Source: Dichetophora obliterata
Taxonomy: Eukaryota; Arthropoda; Insecta; Diptera; Sciomyzidae
DNA length: 64,000 nt
Reading direction: 5' to 3'
NCBI GenBank assembly: GCA_963920525.1
Contig: OY986439.1
Span: 29,384,319-29,448,318, forward strand
Shown here: piece by piece, positions 1 through 12,395 of the stretch
Numbering within the stretch: the stretch's first letter is position 1
Layout of the letters: each line of letters begins with the position of its first letter
The notes under the pieces: model-generated
Database searches by the model: none
What the model was told of the DNA's origin: nothing
Seen by the model: the letters and a program-made list of their open reading frames with translations, nothing else
Program-made: the position numbers and the translations under genes

Positions 1-339
1 GCAAAAGATTGTCACGATTAGCGCCAAAAAACCCAAAGAAGACGTCCGGAATAGAGCGGATGTCGACCAATACAGATGTTTTTTTCGTTTTGTATATGGT
101 TTCATCTCAGCCACTCACCGCAATGAAATTAAAAACCAAAGCAAACACAACAAAGAAACTCAACCAAAAACGTTGATAAGAACATAACAAATCTAAGAAA
201 ACACCAATGAATGTACCGAATTCAATTCTACCTTCTTACTTAATTGGCGCTACAACCGTATGTCTATCTTGGCCCTCTCTAAGAACGTGCGCCAGACATT
301 TTTGTTCCTCAGAAATTTCAAGCTTCATCAGGTTGTTCT

Positions 340-535
340 CTTCTTGGTATTTCCAACGAAAATGCCGAATCAAATATTTTCTTCACCGTCTTTCATTCTC
401 TGAAAATGACTTTCACCGTATTCGGTACTCGCCATTGACGCAGATTGGTCCGTATATCTTATTTAGAATCTTTCTCTCAAAGGCTCCTGCAGTCTTTTCA
501 TCTGAAATTCTCAGCGTCCAGGTTTGTGAGTCATA
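340..535 (-). pseudogene. non-LTR retroposon C-terminal fragment
   Basis: The minus strand reads SQTWTLRISDEKTAGAFERK followed by ILNKIYGPICVNGEYRIR and then a stop. This matches the conserved tail behind the reverse transcriptase of RTE-type and related non-LTR elements (ETWTL..., FERK.LRKI.GP..., RIR). After the stop a shifted frame gives a weak match to the usual RLRWLGH stretch. It is a short decayed remnant; no catalytic region is present in the window and the element may continue to the left. Confidence 0.6.
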
Positions 536-539
536 AAGT

Positions 540-3500
540 AGGACGGGCATGATGAACGATTTTTAGAGCACCGAATTTAATTCATATTGCAAAAATATGG
601 CAACACTAATATCACTCACAGAAAGCAATGCTGACCGTCAGAAAAATATATACAATTCAATTCATCGCGGATATCATCCTATCTTACTTTGGATTGTTTC
701 AATTCTATTTAGGATCTTATGCTGAATGTTTGATGTCAATCCTTGACGAAATCGTCAATTGACTATCGCCTTGATTTTGTTCTGGCTCAAAGCTGGCGAA
801 TGTATATCGCAACTCTCGACCGACTTTTAAATGTTGGAAGTGGCTCTATTTTATTTCACAACTTGACGAAGTCGACAATAGCTTTGATTCTTTTCTGATC
901 CTTACTTTACCCACAAATTTAGATTCTTTCATATAAACAACTAATCTTTGCAGTTTTTTTTTTGCACTGCTAAAGTTTACTTAATTTTCCCAACTTTTTT
1001 GTAATGAATACGTTGACAGCCGCTTTCCACATCACTCGTATATAAGTTTTATACTGCGCAGATGAAAATTAGCAACCTACAGATTTTAGATACAAAATTT
1101 TGTATATAAATGTTTGTGCGGGTTGTTGTTATGCATTTTTAAGATGCTATGGATTTCTGGTGTTGCTTTAATATATATGCCAAAATGAAAATACAAAGTC
1201 TGTAAACAACATCTAAGAGCCCAGATATCGTTTTTCATTAACTTCAGCCACTCCAGACCAGAAATGAAACGCCTCCTGGCACCACCTACACCTTAAAAAC
1301 TCTTTTAAACTCTTCGTTACTGCGTGTGTAGAGTAAATATTTTGACTACAGAGGCGAGTTATATTTTTTTAATTTTGACTGATGTACGCTATGCGGCTAG
1401 CGTCAGAGCCAGATCCAGAGTCAGTCAGTCAGTCAGCCAGACAAGACGTTGGAAAAGTAATTTTCATTTGAATTGGCTGTAATTGCTGTTGTTGTCTAAA
1501 ACAAACAAACGTTTTACTAACGCCTAGTTAAGTGTGCGTTCAGCTTTCTTCTAGAGTTGCCACAAAGGCGTCGGTGACAGGGGTTGCATGGGGTTTATTT
1601 GTGCTAGTGGTTTTTTTTTTATTTGAGAACTGAAGTGTGTGCTGTCGTGTGAATTCATCAAATATTGAAATTTCACAGCTGGCTGACTCTGAAATCGGTG
1701 GTGAGCAATAAATCGGCATCTCACTGACCGCAACTTTGTTTCATTCGTAATACTTTGCTGGGGCTTCATTTTTTTTCTCTTTAAAATATCAGGTTTGTGT
1801 TGATGGATTTCTGCTTTGCAGTATATCTGGCTTTTTCCGTATTATTTGGATATCATGTTTTTTTGTTTGTGAATTTTTTTTTTTGCCGTTGTGGATAATT
1901 GATTAACACTCTTCTTTGGTTAATTGGACGTTTATTAATTAACGAGTCATTCAAACAGCATCCTTTAAGATTTCTACCTTTGTAACTGCGTTACTGCACT
2001 TTTATTGACGTGCCATAAATATTACATTTTTGTTTACAGCGAATTTTTGTTTACAGCTTTTGTGGTATTAAGTTTATTTTTTCTTATTTATATTTTTTCA
2101 ACCCTGCTATTGAAATTCTTGTGTGCTTTCATATTTTAAAAAATTACGCACATCAAATAAAATTTTTTATAAATAACCTAAATAAAGGTGAATTACATTA
2201 AAATTTCGGATTTATTTTAAAAATTTTTTGAAAGAAATAATAATTAATAGCTGTGCGATTTTGACGATTTTCAGCAGAAATCAATGATTCAATAGCCTTT
2301 ATCTGATTTTGCATTACGAGGTGTGCTTAAAAAAAGTTAGGTATTCTGAAAAGGCAAAAATTTAATTTATTAATACGAGCACAATATGTATATGTGCTCT
2401 CATTTTCTGGGATTCATGTGGCAATAGGGAAATAAATGAAGACATTTTTAATCATAGTAGATATAGACATAGTAGATATTATTCTTTCCTAGTTTTGTGT
2501 ATCAGTTATACTTCTATCACATCACTTTTATTAATTCATGCAATTCTCTAAACATTTCCAACACTTAATTCATTCGAAACAAATCAGACATGCCTCTTAC
2601 ATATCTAGACTGTTTAAGTTCGCGTTCGCTTAAATGAACCTCATTTAAAATTTACAACCCGAAAATGCAACGCAAGGACTTTTACCGACTTTGAACTAAA
2701 TTTAAACATAATAGTCGTTCATACGACAGCACTTAGCAGTGAAAACGCCCCGACTGCTAATTCACCCATTTGGGGAAACACAACAACAACAACAACAACA
2801 ACGACATTAAGGTGTACTTTGCATTTTAAATGAACCCATTGGACCATCAGCCAACACCATCACCACCATGCATGGACACGTCGAGTACTTCCGTAGTAGC
2901 ATGCAATTGAATTCAGTCTAGTAACCAGTTGCACCCAAATCCACACTTTCATTGAGAATCCCTTGAAATAAAAATAAAACCAAAGCAGACAAAACAAGAG
3001 CAAAACAAAACAAAAAAGAGGTAGGAGCCTCATTTGTTCAGAGCGTGTAGAACAGAAGTTCTAATAGCTTTGTTGGACTACTTTGACTAATGATTGAACA
3101 AAATGTAATGTAAATTCGAAAAACAGCTGGAGGACACAAGTAACTGTGGGCCAAAATTTAAAAGATCGTTCCAAAATTTATTTATTTTATTTTAGTTTAT
3201 TTTGATTTTAATAATAATGGTATTCATCTAAACGCGCAAATTTTCCATTTGTGCAAATGTGCAATTTTAAGTGGCAGCTTTCATGAACGCACCTTCTCTT
3301 TTTTGTGCAATTTTGGAGAGTCGGTGAACATTTAAAAAAATAAAAATGCGGAAAGAAAGCGAAAAAAGTAAGTTACATAAAAAAATTATTTATAAAAAAA
3401 CTTAAATGCTTGTTTTTTAAGATAGTTAAAATCACAGAAGAAAAAGAGCTAACTTTGTTTTTCTTGACAATTCACAGTGTTAGACGGAAAAAATTATTTT

Positions 3501-3715
3501 ATGATTTTAAACGATAACGGATTTTTTAAGTCGAGCATTAAGCAAAAACGTTTTAGAAGAATAATTTCATGGTATTTCCAACAATATGCAACACTAGAAG
3601 ATATTTTTTTACAAATATAAGTATTTGGTGGTCAAACTAGCAAATTAACTAAAAAGATATACTATTTTTAAGTTTAAAGTGAATTTAAAAGAAATATACT
3701 TCGTCAACCTTTCAT
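540..3715. other. intron-like sequence without recognisable gene
   Basis: I find no convincing coding sequence on either strand. The stretch contains an (AGTC)n run at about 1419-1438, a (CAA)n run at about 2780-2803, and many homopolymer tracts. The part around 2700-3060 is less AT-rich and not obviously repetitive, so it may be ancestral intron or flank of the host gene. A single TATTCA motif preceded by TAATGG near 3218 resembles the ends of several elements further on, but I could not find its partner. Confidence 0.5.
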
Positions 3716-3725
3716 TTTTATTAAA

Positions 3726-4200
3726 AACTAGCTGATATACCCGGTGTTACTCGAGAGTCATTTATATAAACATTTTAATACCCACTTATCGATTAAATGT
3801 TTTTTAAATTCTGGAATAATGAAAAACATTTTGAATTTTATTAGTAAGCTACCGTTAGAAAGGTAATTGAACGAACTTTAATCCAAAAAAGTTTTGGAAA
3901 ATTTTTGTTATTGGTGGTTCCACCAAAGAAGGGGTACGAAAAACATAATTTTAAAATTAAAAATAATTGTTATATTTACTTAATCTTAAAGCCAGCAAAA
4001 TTAACTTTTCAACAAAATGAAAATTATGGTGGGACTCAATGCGTCCTTGAGATATGGACATTTTAACATCTAAACAAAGATTTGTATTAAAAAATATTTT
4101 GAACTTTTTAACAAATAAAATTTTAATGAAAAACAGCGGAGATATTGGCATTAAAAGTAAAAACTTTGATTTTCATAAAAATTTTTTTTTCATTATTAGT
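3726..4200. repeat. Helentron-like dispersed repeat, copy 1
   Basis: Starts with GCTGATATACCCGGTGTTAC and continues with the same order of segments as the repeat at 45793 (ATTTATATAAACATTTT, TTAATCCAAAAAAGTTTTGG, GGGGTACGAAAAACAT). It is a diverged copy in the same orientation. The CCCGGTGTTACTCGAG head is common in insect Helitron-type repeats; the class is inferred. Confidence 0.55.
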
Positions 4201-4544
4201 TATCAATGTTTTATGAAAAATTCGTTGTACTAAAAATGATTGTACTAAGATTTTTATTAGCTGGGTTTTCTTTTTCATGGGAGATCAGGATCATATTATT
4301 GCATTTGCAAGCAAAGCAAAAACAACAAATAGTCCAGCAAGTGAGCTGGACATTTAAATTGATCCAATATAATAAGATTTTTCATTCGATTGTTATCTTA
4401 ATTTTTGACATGATATATTGACATGATGTTCCAAAATAGTTTTAATTGTTTTGTAACTGGTTTTCAGTTATGTTTAAAACAAATATTAGTTTTTCAAAAA
4501 ATTTGAACGCAGATAAGCCCAAATTTTTTTTTTCAGAGACCTTA

Positions 4545-5109
4545 AACTTCAGAAAAGACGTTGGGTAATATCTGTCTTATCTTGATTTATCACTATATTT
4601 TTGACTTGGCTCATTTTGTTTGAATTTTTGTTTTTGTTTGCGACTTGTTTTCAACTTTATTATTACTTTGTTTTTGACTTGACTTTTGAAAGATTTTGAA
4701 TTTGATTTTTACGCTATTTTTATTTTGATTTCTGTAATGAATTTTGGCCAGATGATTTCTTGGTTTCAAATATGATTTTTATCTTGCCTTTTTAAAACTA
4801 GCTTGATTTAAGATTCTATTTGAAATCGATTTTGGACCTAGTATTTAACCAAATCTTCGCCTTCACCTTAACTTTACTTTTTACTACATTTACTATCTTT
4901 TGTAATTTTTGGCATAATATTATTACTATAAGTTGACTTAAGTTCTTGACTTTAAGTTGACTTGAGACTAACATGAGTCTTACTTGAATGTTGGCTGGAG
5001 TTGCAACTTAAATTTTTACTTGAAATTTCGACATTTGGTTTGACTTGAACTTAATCTTGATAAATGTCTAACTTGATTTTTTTCTGGATTCTTGACTTGA
5101 ATTTCATTT
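4545..5109. repeat. degenerate ACTTGA-rich simple sequence (left part)
   Basis: Loose repetition of GACTTGATTTTTG-like words. The same pattern resumes at 12396-12480, directly beyond the Jockey element, so the two parts were one tract before that insertion. Confidence 0.6.
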
Positions 5110-5559
5110 TCCCTCCTGGTTTAGATAGATATTGTTTATTGGTAGTAAAAATCGTTATAATTATCTAATGAAAGCTCAATTTACAGAAATTGGTTTTGAC
5201 CTTAATTCTTTAATAGTATAATAAAAGTAAATAATGTGTTAAGAAAATAAATTTTACGAAGGAAAACTGCAAAAAAACCTACGTATATAAATCCTAGGAG
5301 TAAGGGTTGACTAGCTGCAAGTTAGAAGTTTATGAACAGTATGTAACTATACAATAAAGTGTTGTTGTGAAGTAGAGAGTATATTTTGAAGAGGAAAAAA
5401 AATAATTTATTATAATACAATAACAATAAAACATAATGATATACAAGAGTTAATTATTAACAAAGTTCTAATATGACAGGGTTATAAGACGTACTACATT
5501 GCGTGGTAAGTTTGGTTGTTATATCACATATTCGCTTAGAGATAAAAGAAACGTTTGAT

Positions 5560-6595
5560 TCAAGATGCAATTTTTTTTGTTGAATAGTCCCAAGGAACGT
5601 TCAACATCAGCCTCAAAAGTTTATTTTGGCAGATTTGCAAACCTTTAATGTGTGTCTTAGCACAACAACCCCAAACAGGGCATGCATACAGGATAATTGA
5701 TTGGAATATCAATTTGCATATTAAAACCTTGTTCTCACAACTTAGATTTGAGGTACGGTTTATAAGTGGATATAGCATTTTGATTGCAAGATTGAATTTG
5801 TTTTTTATATTCTGCACGTGTTCACGAAATATAAGCTTTTTGTCAAGGATAACACCCAAGTATTTTACTGAGTTAGACCAAGGTATGTCATGATTGTTTA
5901 TTATAAGATGATTACCGGGAAGGTTGCAAATACTTCTTTTTCGTGTAAAAAAGATGGATTGCGTTTTGCTAGCATTCAGCATAATTTTCCATTTAGACAT
6001 GTATTCAGCAATGGTGTCTAGTGTCCTTTGCAAATTCAATAAAATATCATGTACAGAGTCATGAGAGAAAAAAATACCTAAATCGTCTGCATACAGAGCA
6101 TGATAGCAGCTTGTTTATTTTGGGAAATCGGAGGAGTATATAATTTATAACAGCGGTCCGATTGCAGACCCTTGTGGAACACCTGCAGGAATTTTAACAA
6201 TATCGGACAAAACGTTATTTATCGCAACGCAATAAGAACGGTTATCGAGGAAGATATTGATCAGCTTGATTAATTGAAGTGGGAACCCAAAATTTATAAG
6301 TTTATAAATTAATCCAGTATGCCAAAGCGAGTCAAAGGCTTTTTCGACAACAAAGAGAACCAAAGCAGTTGATTTTTTATTTATTAGGCTTGATTTGAAA
6401 TGTTATGACTATGAGCTTGTAGTTTATTTCTCATAACTTTTTCAAAAACTTTACTTAAAGAATTTAAGAGGCTAATTGGCCTATAGTTATAGGCCAATAC
6501 TAATATAAAACTACCCGCTTCATTTGTAGGTTTACCTGCCTTAGCAATAAGGATAACCTTCGCTTCTTTCCAAACAATTGGAAAGTATTGCAACT
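5560..6595 (-). pseudogene. Jockey ORF2 reverse transcriptase, C-terminal part
   Basis: The minus strand shows the RT core in order: NYRPISLLNSLSKVFEKVM, VEKAFDSLWHTGL (catalytic motif A; one Asp sits in EKAFD), AGVPQGSAIGPLL, and LYADDLGIFF around 6075-6105 with the YADD motif intact. The thumb and tail follow (NASKTQSIFFTRKR, VKYLGVILDKKL). About 50 residues before VEKAFD are missing compared with relatives, and there are frame changes near 6140 and 6380. The frame continues across the piggyBac insertion into 9049-9783. Confidence 0.85.
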
Positions 6596-6599
6596 TTAA

Positions 6600-9044
6600 C
6601 CGTTTCGGGACGAGAACTTTTGTGGCCATCAATCTTAAAAAAGAGTTTAGATATAGTCTCCTAATGTTGTTTTAAGAAAAGTAATTTCATAATATATTTT
6701 TAGGACGTTCCGAAAAGGAGATATCGTCCTGGGACAAAAACATCCCAAACACACCTGAAAAGCAAAATAAAATCAGAATATATTTTACTTTATTGCAATT
6801 TATTTTATTCTTTTATAATATTTATTGTAGCATAAAATTATTTTAATTAGTTTCTATGGCAAGGTGTAAAACATTTTTTACAAAACGCCAAGTTGCAGTC
6901 AATGCAAAGCAGATTTGTGCGACTTTCTTTTCCGTTTTTAGTACAATTTACGCACCGTTGTCGCTTATTTGTTCGTGTTGGTAAATGGTCCCCCAGATTT
7001 TGTTTCATACGTTTTTTCATAGTGCTGAGGGGTCCTGTTTGAACTTTGCGTCGTATTTTCGCTTGCTTGCTTCCTTCGTCAATGAGAGATTCGGAAAGCT
7101 CCACTAAAAATCCCAAAAATGGTTCTCTTTTTTGCCGTGGATGATTTGTTTCCGCATGGATTATCCACGCATTGACAGCGCATGTCATCATAAGCCGAAA
7201 GAAAACTTTTCGCCGCCATTTCGTTGACTTCCGGTCAAGTTCATACAACGTACTCATTTTGTCCGCCAAATCTACGCCACCCATTAGATTTCTGTACGTT
7301 TTTACAATATCCGGACATGTTATATCTATTTTTTTGCCATCCTTCTGTTTTCTTGTAACAGTGTCCACTGAAGCTTTATGGCAGTTGCTAAGCAGCATAA
7401 CCTGTTTTGTGTCTTGCCAAACCACTGCCAAAGTACCAGACGAATTGCTCTTGAAGACATATTCTCCTCTGCTTAGTTTCTCAGTAAAAGTTGGTAAATT
7501 TTTTCTGTTAGATATACAAGTACCTAAGGCTGGAAACGGTATATTATTAATTAATTTTGCTGACGTGAAAAAGCGATCAAAGCACAACGTTGTGTCAGGG
7601 TGTCTGATAGTCGCTGACAATTTCATGACAACGCGTTCGCCTAATGTGGATGATTGATAGGAATGGTCTTCTTTTCCGGAATATATATTAAAATCGTACG
7701 TATAGCCTGTCAAACTGTCGCATCGCATCCATAGTTTAATGCCTCTCTTTACAGGTTTTAGTGGCATATACTGCTTCAACGTAGAGCGGCCTAGAAATTT
7801 TGTCATAGATTCATCAATGCTTTGGAACGGAGAGTCTGATCTATATTTTTGAAAGTTTTTTTTTAGACAATCTACCAAATCATCAACGAAATAAGTTTTT
7901 GGTTTTGGATCAGGTTGGAATGATAAGGAGGAAAAATAAAGTTTTGACATAACGTGTAAAAACCGGTCTCTGGACATTGCTTTTTTTATGTATGCATTAC
8001 CCAATGATATGCTATTCGACCAATAGTCCTTCAAAGATGGCACTCGATTATATGACATAACAAAGGTACATCCAAGCAATATAAGTATTTCGCCGAAATC
8101 GGTTTATGCACGTTTGTTTTTAGGATGGCTGCTATTGAAAATATCAATCCTTTCATTAGTAGAATGAACAATGTGATGAACAAAACTTCTAGGCAGCAGC
8201 TTGAAAAATATTTCCACAGGCTTCAATCCTCGAGGTATTCCTCCATGGCTAACGGTGCGATCTTCACTAACTGTAAATCGTGGTGTGAATGTTGGTAGGG
8301 GGTTTGACCAAATTATAACATTGTTTGGCCAATCAGAAACAATTTCTTCATCCAGACGTTCCACTTCAAATATTTCTTCGTCAGAGTCATCGGAAATATC
8401 ATTTGCAGTTTCATTCGCATCAACAATTTCCATTCCTTCATTACTATGATCCGTGTCTTCTTCCTCTTCTAAAGCACTACTGCCTTCCTGACTGGGACAA
8501 TAAGAAGAATCACTAGCAGCAAATGGATCATCCTCATCATTGCTTGAATTATTAAAAAATCCTCAATTTCTGGAGTCGCCAGTTTACGTTTTCCGTCCAT
8601 ATCTTTCTAAGAAAAATAATGTGAATGAGTACGGTTGGGATGTTAACGTCCCACAAATAAACAGTTTTGGGATGATTTTATCCCACGAAACTTACCTTAG
8701 CCGCAAATTCAGAAAAATATCTTTTTATTGGTTTTCGATTATATTTTCTATGAAATTACAACTGTTTGAGTAAAACTTTACTAAATGACACTTTTTTCCA
8801 CAATTAAAACACTTGTTTTTTGAGCTTTTGTCGATGGTCTTATTAGCAACTCAAACCGCGCGAACTGACTTATGACTTTTGACATAAGCTTGATGTGTTA
8901 TATTGACAGCTATATTAAATTTTTTGTAGAGAAGAATATAAATAATGATTTGGGACGGTTTTCAACCAAATCGTGTGAGAATTTTCAGAGATATGATTTT
9001 TCAAATTTTTCTGGGATAAAAACATCCCTGTCGTCCCGAAACGG
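6600..9044 (-). mobile_element. piggyBac-like DNA transposon inserted in the Jockey RT gene
   Basis: Ends are exact: TTAA at 6596-6599 and 9045-9048 flank inverted CCGTTTCGGGACGA termini. A second inverted motif lies just inside each end (TGGGACAAAAACATCCC on the left, GGGATAAAAACATCCC on the right). It is 2445 bp long and carries one transposase gene on the minus strand. Excising it with one TTAA restores the Jockey frame (FILNSCL joined to KLQYFPIVWK), so this is a recent, clean insertion into an already degraded element. Confidence 0.95.
6847..8600 (-). pseudogene. piggyBac-like transposase, one stop and one frameshift
   Basis: The protein would be about 580 residues, close to known piggyBac transposases. 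The ATG at 8598-8600 is followed by an acidic Ser/Asp/Glu-rich N-terminus, then the DDE_Tnp_1_7 domain. The three catalytic Asp positions are visible: SIDESM (codon 7813-7815), LCFDRF (7576-7578) and GGVDLADKM (7270-7272). A C-terminal Cys-rich zinc-binding tail (CVNCTKNG, CIDCNLAFCKKC) ends at 6847. One TAA in frame at 8104-8106 and a one-base frameshift near 8550 break it; otherwise the frame is open, so inactivation is recent. It makes a cut-and-paste transposase that uses TTAA sites. Confidence 0.9.
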
Positions 9045-9048
9045 TTAA

Positions 9049-9783
9049 ACATGAGTTTAAAATAAAGGTGAGAAAGCGGACAGCTATCATTGGCAAATTT
9101 TTAATCAAAACCATTTGAATACTGTCTAGACCGGAAAACTTTTTGGTCTTGCATTCGTTCAACAAGAATAGAATATATTCCTCATCGACATAATCAGAGG
9201 ACTCGGTGGTAATTGATAGGGATTTGAAATGATCATAAACAGTATTTATAACAGCGTCATGATGATGGAAGCCCAGATTCAAGCATACTTCATGGTTTTT
9301 AAGAAACTCTAGAGCATCTGCCTTATCTTTGCTTAGGACAGCAATGCGAATCTGCGAAGATAGTTGAACCATAGAAGCATAATCATAATTTTGCCTGTAA
9401 CGACACCATTGCCTTCGGTAATAATTTCTTGTTTTGATAGTGTTCAAAATATTTTGCGGCAGCCTAATAAAATTAGTTACCGCACACTTTTTAGGTATTG
9501 CCACTCTTTTGGCCTCCAGTAGCCAATTAAAAAATTGCAAATTTTCGTCAATTTGGCTTGTATTATTTATCACATTTAGATCGGTAGAGGTGTTACAGAG
9601 AGAATTTTTTAGATATAAACGAAAAAATTTCCAATCTGATTTAGAGTAATCATAATCCAAATTTTCAGACATAACTGAATCAATTGAAACATTAAAGTTA
9701 ATTGGATGATGATCAGAACTTAATTCGGTATACGGACGGGGTTGAGAAAAGAGATAAGGGACATTACTTAAAATTAAATCCAA
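9049..9783 (-). pseudogene. Jockey ORF2, endonuclease end and RT N-terminal region
   Basis: The minus strand reads LDLILSNVP then ELSSDHHPINF, the SDH signature that closes an APE-type endonuclease. A linker follows, then KKFSGLDSIQMVLIKNLP, the usual start of the RT region (K..GxD.I....LK.LP). It stops at the TTAA used by the piggyBac and continues at 6595. Compared with relatives, roughly 60 residues of the endonuclease between this segment and 9868 are missing. Confidence 0.8.
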
Positions 9784-9867
9784 GTTTGGGGGGGATAAGC
9801 TTCGTGTAGCCGGAAAATAAGTTGGTTCATCTGTATGGGAGATAGAAATTGGAAAGAAAGTAGTAAA

Positions 9868-10281
9868 CTATGAACCATTAACATTTAAAAGTTTCCTTAA
9901 GTCAGCCTTAAACTTGCGTCGAAGAGCCATAGTGGCAGAACCACCAGGGAAGTAAGCACTATAGAACTTTATTTTAGATAAATTGCTTAATATAATTTCA
10001 ACACCCACATTTTCTATAACATGCGTGTTAATACTGGGAATTTCATTAAATTTTATTGATTTTCTTATCAATATAGCGACTCCACCTCCTTGGGAGCGCT
10101 CCCTGTAACAGCGAAAACAATTATAATTACGATGAAACAATTTATTATATTTAAGCCAAGTCTCTGAGAGCAAACAGACATCAATAATATGCTTATCTAA
10201 ATAAACAAACAATTCATATATCTTATTACGAATACTACGGCAATTCCAAAACATAATTTTAAGATGAGAGTTACTTAACAT
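9868..10281 (-). pseudogene. Jockey ORF2, endonuclease N-terminal part
   Basis: Reads LKIMFWNCRSIRNKIYEL, then LLSETWLK (catalytic Glu in SETW) and RERSQGGGVAILIRK, the standard opening of an APE-type retroposon endonuclease. It stops after LLNVNGS, where the sequence has suffered a deletion. The start overlaps the end of ORF1 by about 11 bp, as is common in Jockey elements. Confidence 0.85.
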
Positions 10282-10887
10282 TAGAGTACAGAAACTTAAA
10301 TGCTAATTGAGCAATCACGTTAAATTGATCTTGTTTGGTTTTAAATTTACCAAGACCTAATACAATATCAAAGGTTAATTTTGTAATTTCTTCGTAAGAG
10401 AAAAGGTCATCATTTGATATATTAGCGCTTGATGAGTTAGTTGGCGTGCGCCATAAATGACTTGTTGGCGCAGTAAGCGGCACAGATGATGAATGAACTG
10501 GAAACTCAGCAGCTGAATTGTTTAGCTGGAACTGTGAGCACTGTGGGCCTTTGAGAGGTTTGTAAGATGGAGATGGTTTTTGATCCAATTGAACGGTTAG
10601 GGCAAGACACATCTGTTGACTTTTGGTTGCCGTTACAATTAGCACAGCGTGTATTTGTCGTACTGGTACATTCAGACGTTTTGTGCTTGCCAGCACAATA
10701 AGCACATTTTGTTTTGATAAAACAAGATCTCTCACCGTGACCGTACAATTGGCAGTTGTGACATTGCACAGGTTTATTTTTTATTTTGCGCTGAAAGTGC
10801 CAGCGAACAATTGTATGAAATAAGGATTTTACATTTTTTTTTAGATCTTGCAACTTTACGCTACCACATTCAAAGTAAACAATATAC
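10271..10887 (-). pseudogene. Jockey ORF1, zinc-knuckle C-terminal part
   Basis: Contains three Cys/His knuckles in a row: CHNCQLYGHGERSC, CAYCAGKHKTSEC and CANCNGNQKSTDVSC. These bind retroposon RNA in ORF1 proteins of the Jockey group. A frame change falls inside the third knuckle region near 10600; the downstream part continues as a low-complexity Ser/Pro/Thr tail. The upstream side is cut by the solo LTR at 10888. Confidence 0.85.
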
Positions 10888-11748
10888 TGTAGTATACCTA
10901 TACATATTATTTAAATATTTAATTTATATTAATGTATTTCATTATGAAACAAGCTTTTCTTAAAATAAGTAATAATATAAAAACCTCTACTGTAAGAATT
11001 TTCGAGAACATGCACAATAATATTCAAACTAAGTTAAAGTAATACACCTCTACGGTATACTAAGATATAATTCAAACAATAAGAACATATGTTCATACTA
11101 AGCACTACTATCTATCTCATTCGCACACATGTACCCATATGACTGAATACAAAACATATGATATTATATTATACTTTTTACTCCTACACAAATATGTTAA
11201 CATATGATTATGTTTACGTTTTCTTTTCTTCTCACTCACACATTTTAAACTATTAATACTAAACTACAAATATGTATTACGATATTCTACTATTACTTTT
11301 ACACTAATTAAAGAACATATGATTCTATTTACATTCTAAACTACACAAACAATTGTCAACTAGTTTTAAGACAAAATACCGTTATGTTTACTATAAAAGG
11401 ATGAACATATTTGAAAATAAATCAATTAGTTTTGAGCTTCTAACAAGCTGCCTACTAATTCATTTTTAAATAAGTCTTGAGCTTTAATAGCTGCCGACTT
11501 CAACTTTTTAGCCTCTACACTTTTTATAGTGAACGGCTGTAAATGTAATAAAAACAAAAATAGCGCCAGTGGCGAACTTCGCCGGCAACCAATTAGGCAG
11601 GACCTTAAAATATTAATAGCAAATCCGCGAGTCCTTTTTTAAATAATCGCGAACCCTTACATGGCGATGCTATGTCGCGAATAAAATTATGTGGCGATCC
11701 TGTCGCCAAAATATTATTACATGGCGATCCAAAAACATATTTACTACA
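10888..11748 (+). mobile_element. solo LTR of an LTR retrotransposon, inserted in Jockey ORF1
   Basis: 861 bp beginning TGTAGTATACC and ending TTTACTACA (TG...CA), flanked by the 4-bp duplication ATAC (10884-10887 and 11749-11752). A TATAAAAGG box lies at 11392-11400 and an AATAAA at 11416-11421, which favours the plus orientation. No coding sequence, primer-binding site or second LTR is present, so it is most simply the product of LTR-LTR recombination. A 4-bp duplication fits Gypsy-type integrases; the family is not identified. Confidence 0.8.
11392..11400 (+). promoter_or_regulatory. TATA box of the solo LTR
   Basis: TATAAAAGG within the LTR, the only strong TATA element in that insertion. 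Its position and the LTR context suggest the LTR promoter; function is inferred. Confidence 0.5.
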
Positions 11749-11752
11749 ATAC

Positions 11753-12273
11753 AGAGTAGCAATAAAGTTATCTTGTCTTTTAATGATCATTTTAACTTAT
11801 CTGCATTTTAAGCCACAAGAGACCAATTCAGCTTTTACTGATTCGGCAGAATGATTATCTTAACCATATAAAACAGTTTTAAACGCGCGATCACTCTTAT
11901 TTTCATGATAAAAGAATTGACATTTGTTCTCAATATAAATAGTTTTTATGACGTTATATGTGTCAAGTGTTTCGCACATGGTTTTAGCACCAATTGATAT
12001 TTTCTTTAGAAGAAAACCATTTAATTTGTTATTAATAAGAAGATTTCTAATAAACTCAATGTCATGACCGAGTACAACAATCGGCGGAATTTTTACTTTT
12101 GGTGGATTATTAGATAATAAATCTTCATTAAGGTCCATATCGTATTCGTCGTCTGAGAGCGCTTGCAACGGCGTCCAGTAGTTATTACGCGAACCTTGTT
12201 TAATTAAATTTTTAATGTTTTTATTATTATTTATATCCTTTTGTTTAACTTTTGATGGGGACATTTCGCCCAC
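11753..12273 (-). pseudogene. Jockey ORF1, N-terminal part
   Basis: Starts at an ATG near 12273 with a Lys/Asn-rich segment. It then gives PPIVVLGHDIEF and CQFFYHENKSDRAFKTVLYG, the PRE-type nucleic-acid-binding region found in ORF1 proteins of Drosophila X-element and Jockey relatives. A TAA follows LYG, but the similarity continues (DNHSAESVKAELVSCGLKC, then a second stop). It breaks off at the ATAC duplication and resumes beyond the solo LTR. Confidence 0.75.
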
Positions 12274-12395
12274 ATCACACGGAACTAGAATACGTTTAGA
12301 AAGTTTTATTTAATTCTTGGCAAATTTGGAGGTGAAACAGAGAACACGACTTACTCATACGACAACAATAGCCGAACTGCCCTCCCTCCTGGTTT

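Larger units (their letters stand above)
5123..12382 (-). mobile_element. Jockey-type non-LTR retroposon, interrupted by two later insertions
   Basis: The element lies on the minus strand between 13-bp direct repeats TCCCTCCTGGTTT (5110-5122 and 12383-12395), which I read as its target-site duplication. Removing the nested piggyBac (6600-9044 plus one TTAA) and the solo LTR (10888-11748 plus one ATAC) leaves about 3.9 kb. The order from its 5' end is ORF1 with a PRE-type domain and three zinc knuckles, endonuclease, reverse transcriptase and a roughly 440-bp 3' region. There is no clear poly(A) at the 3' end. Both ORFs carry stops and internal deletions, so it is dead. The Jockey clade is inferred from ORF1 layout and RT motifs. 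Confidence 0.85.

Noticed and set aside
7172..7657. 161-codon plus-strand frame
   Set aside because: Antisense shadow of the piggyBac transposase.
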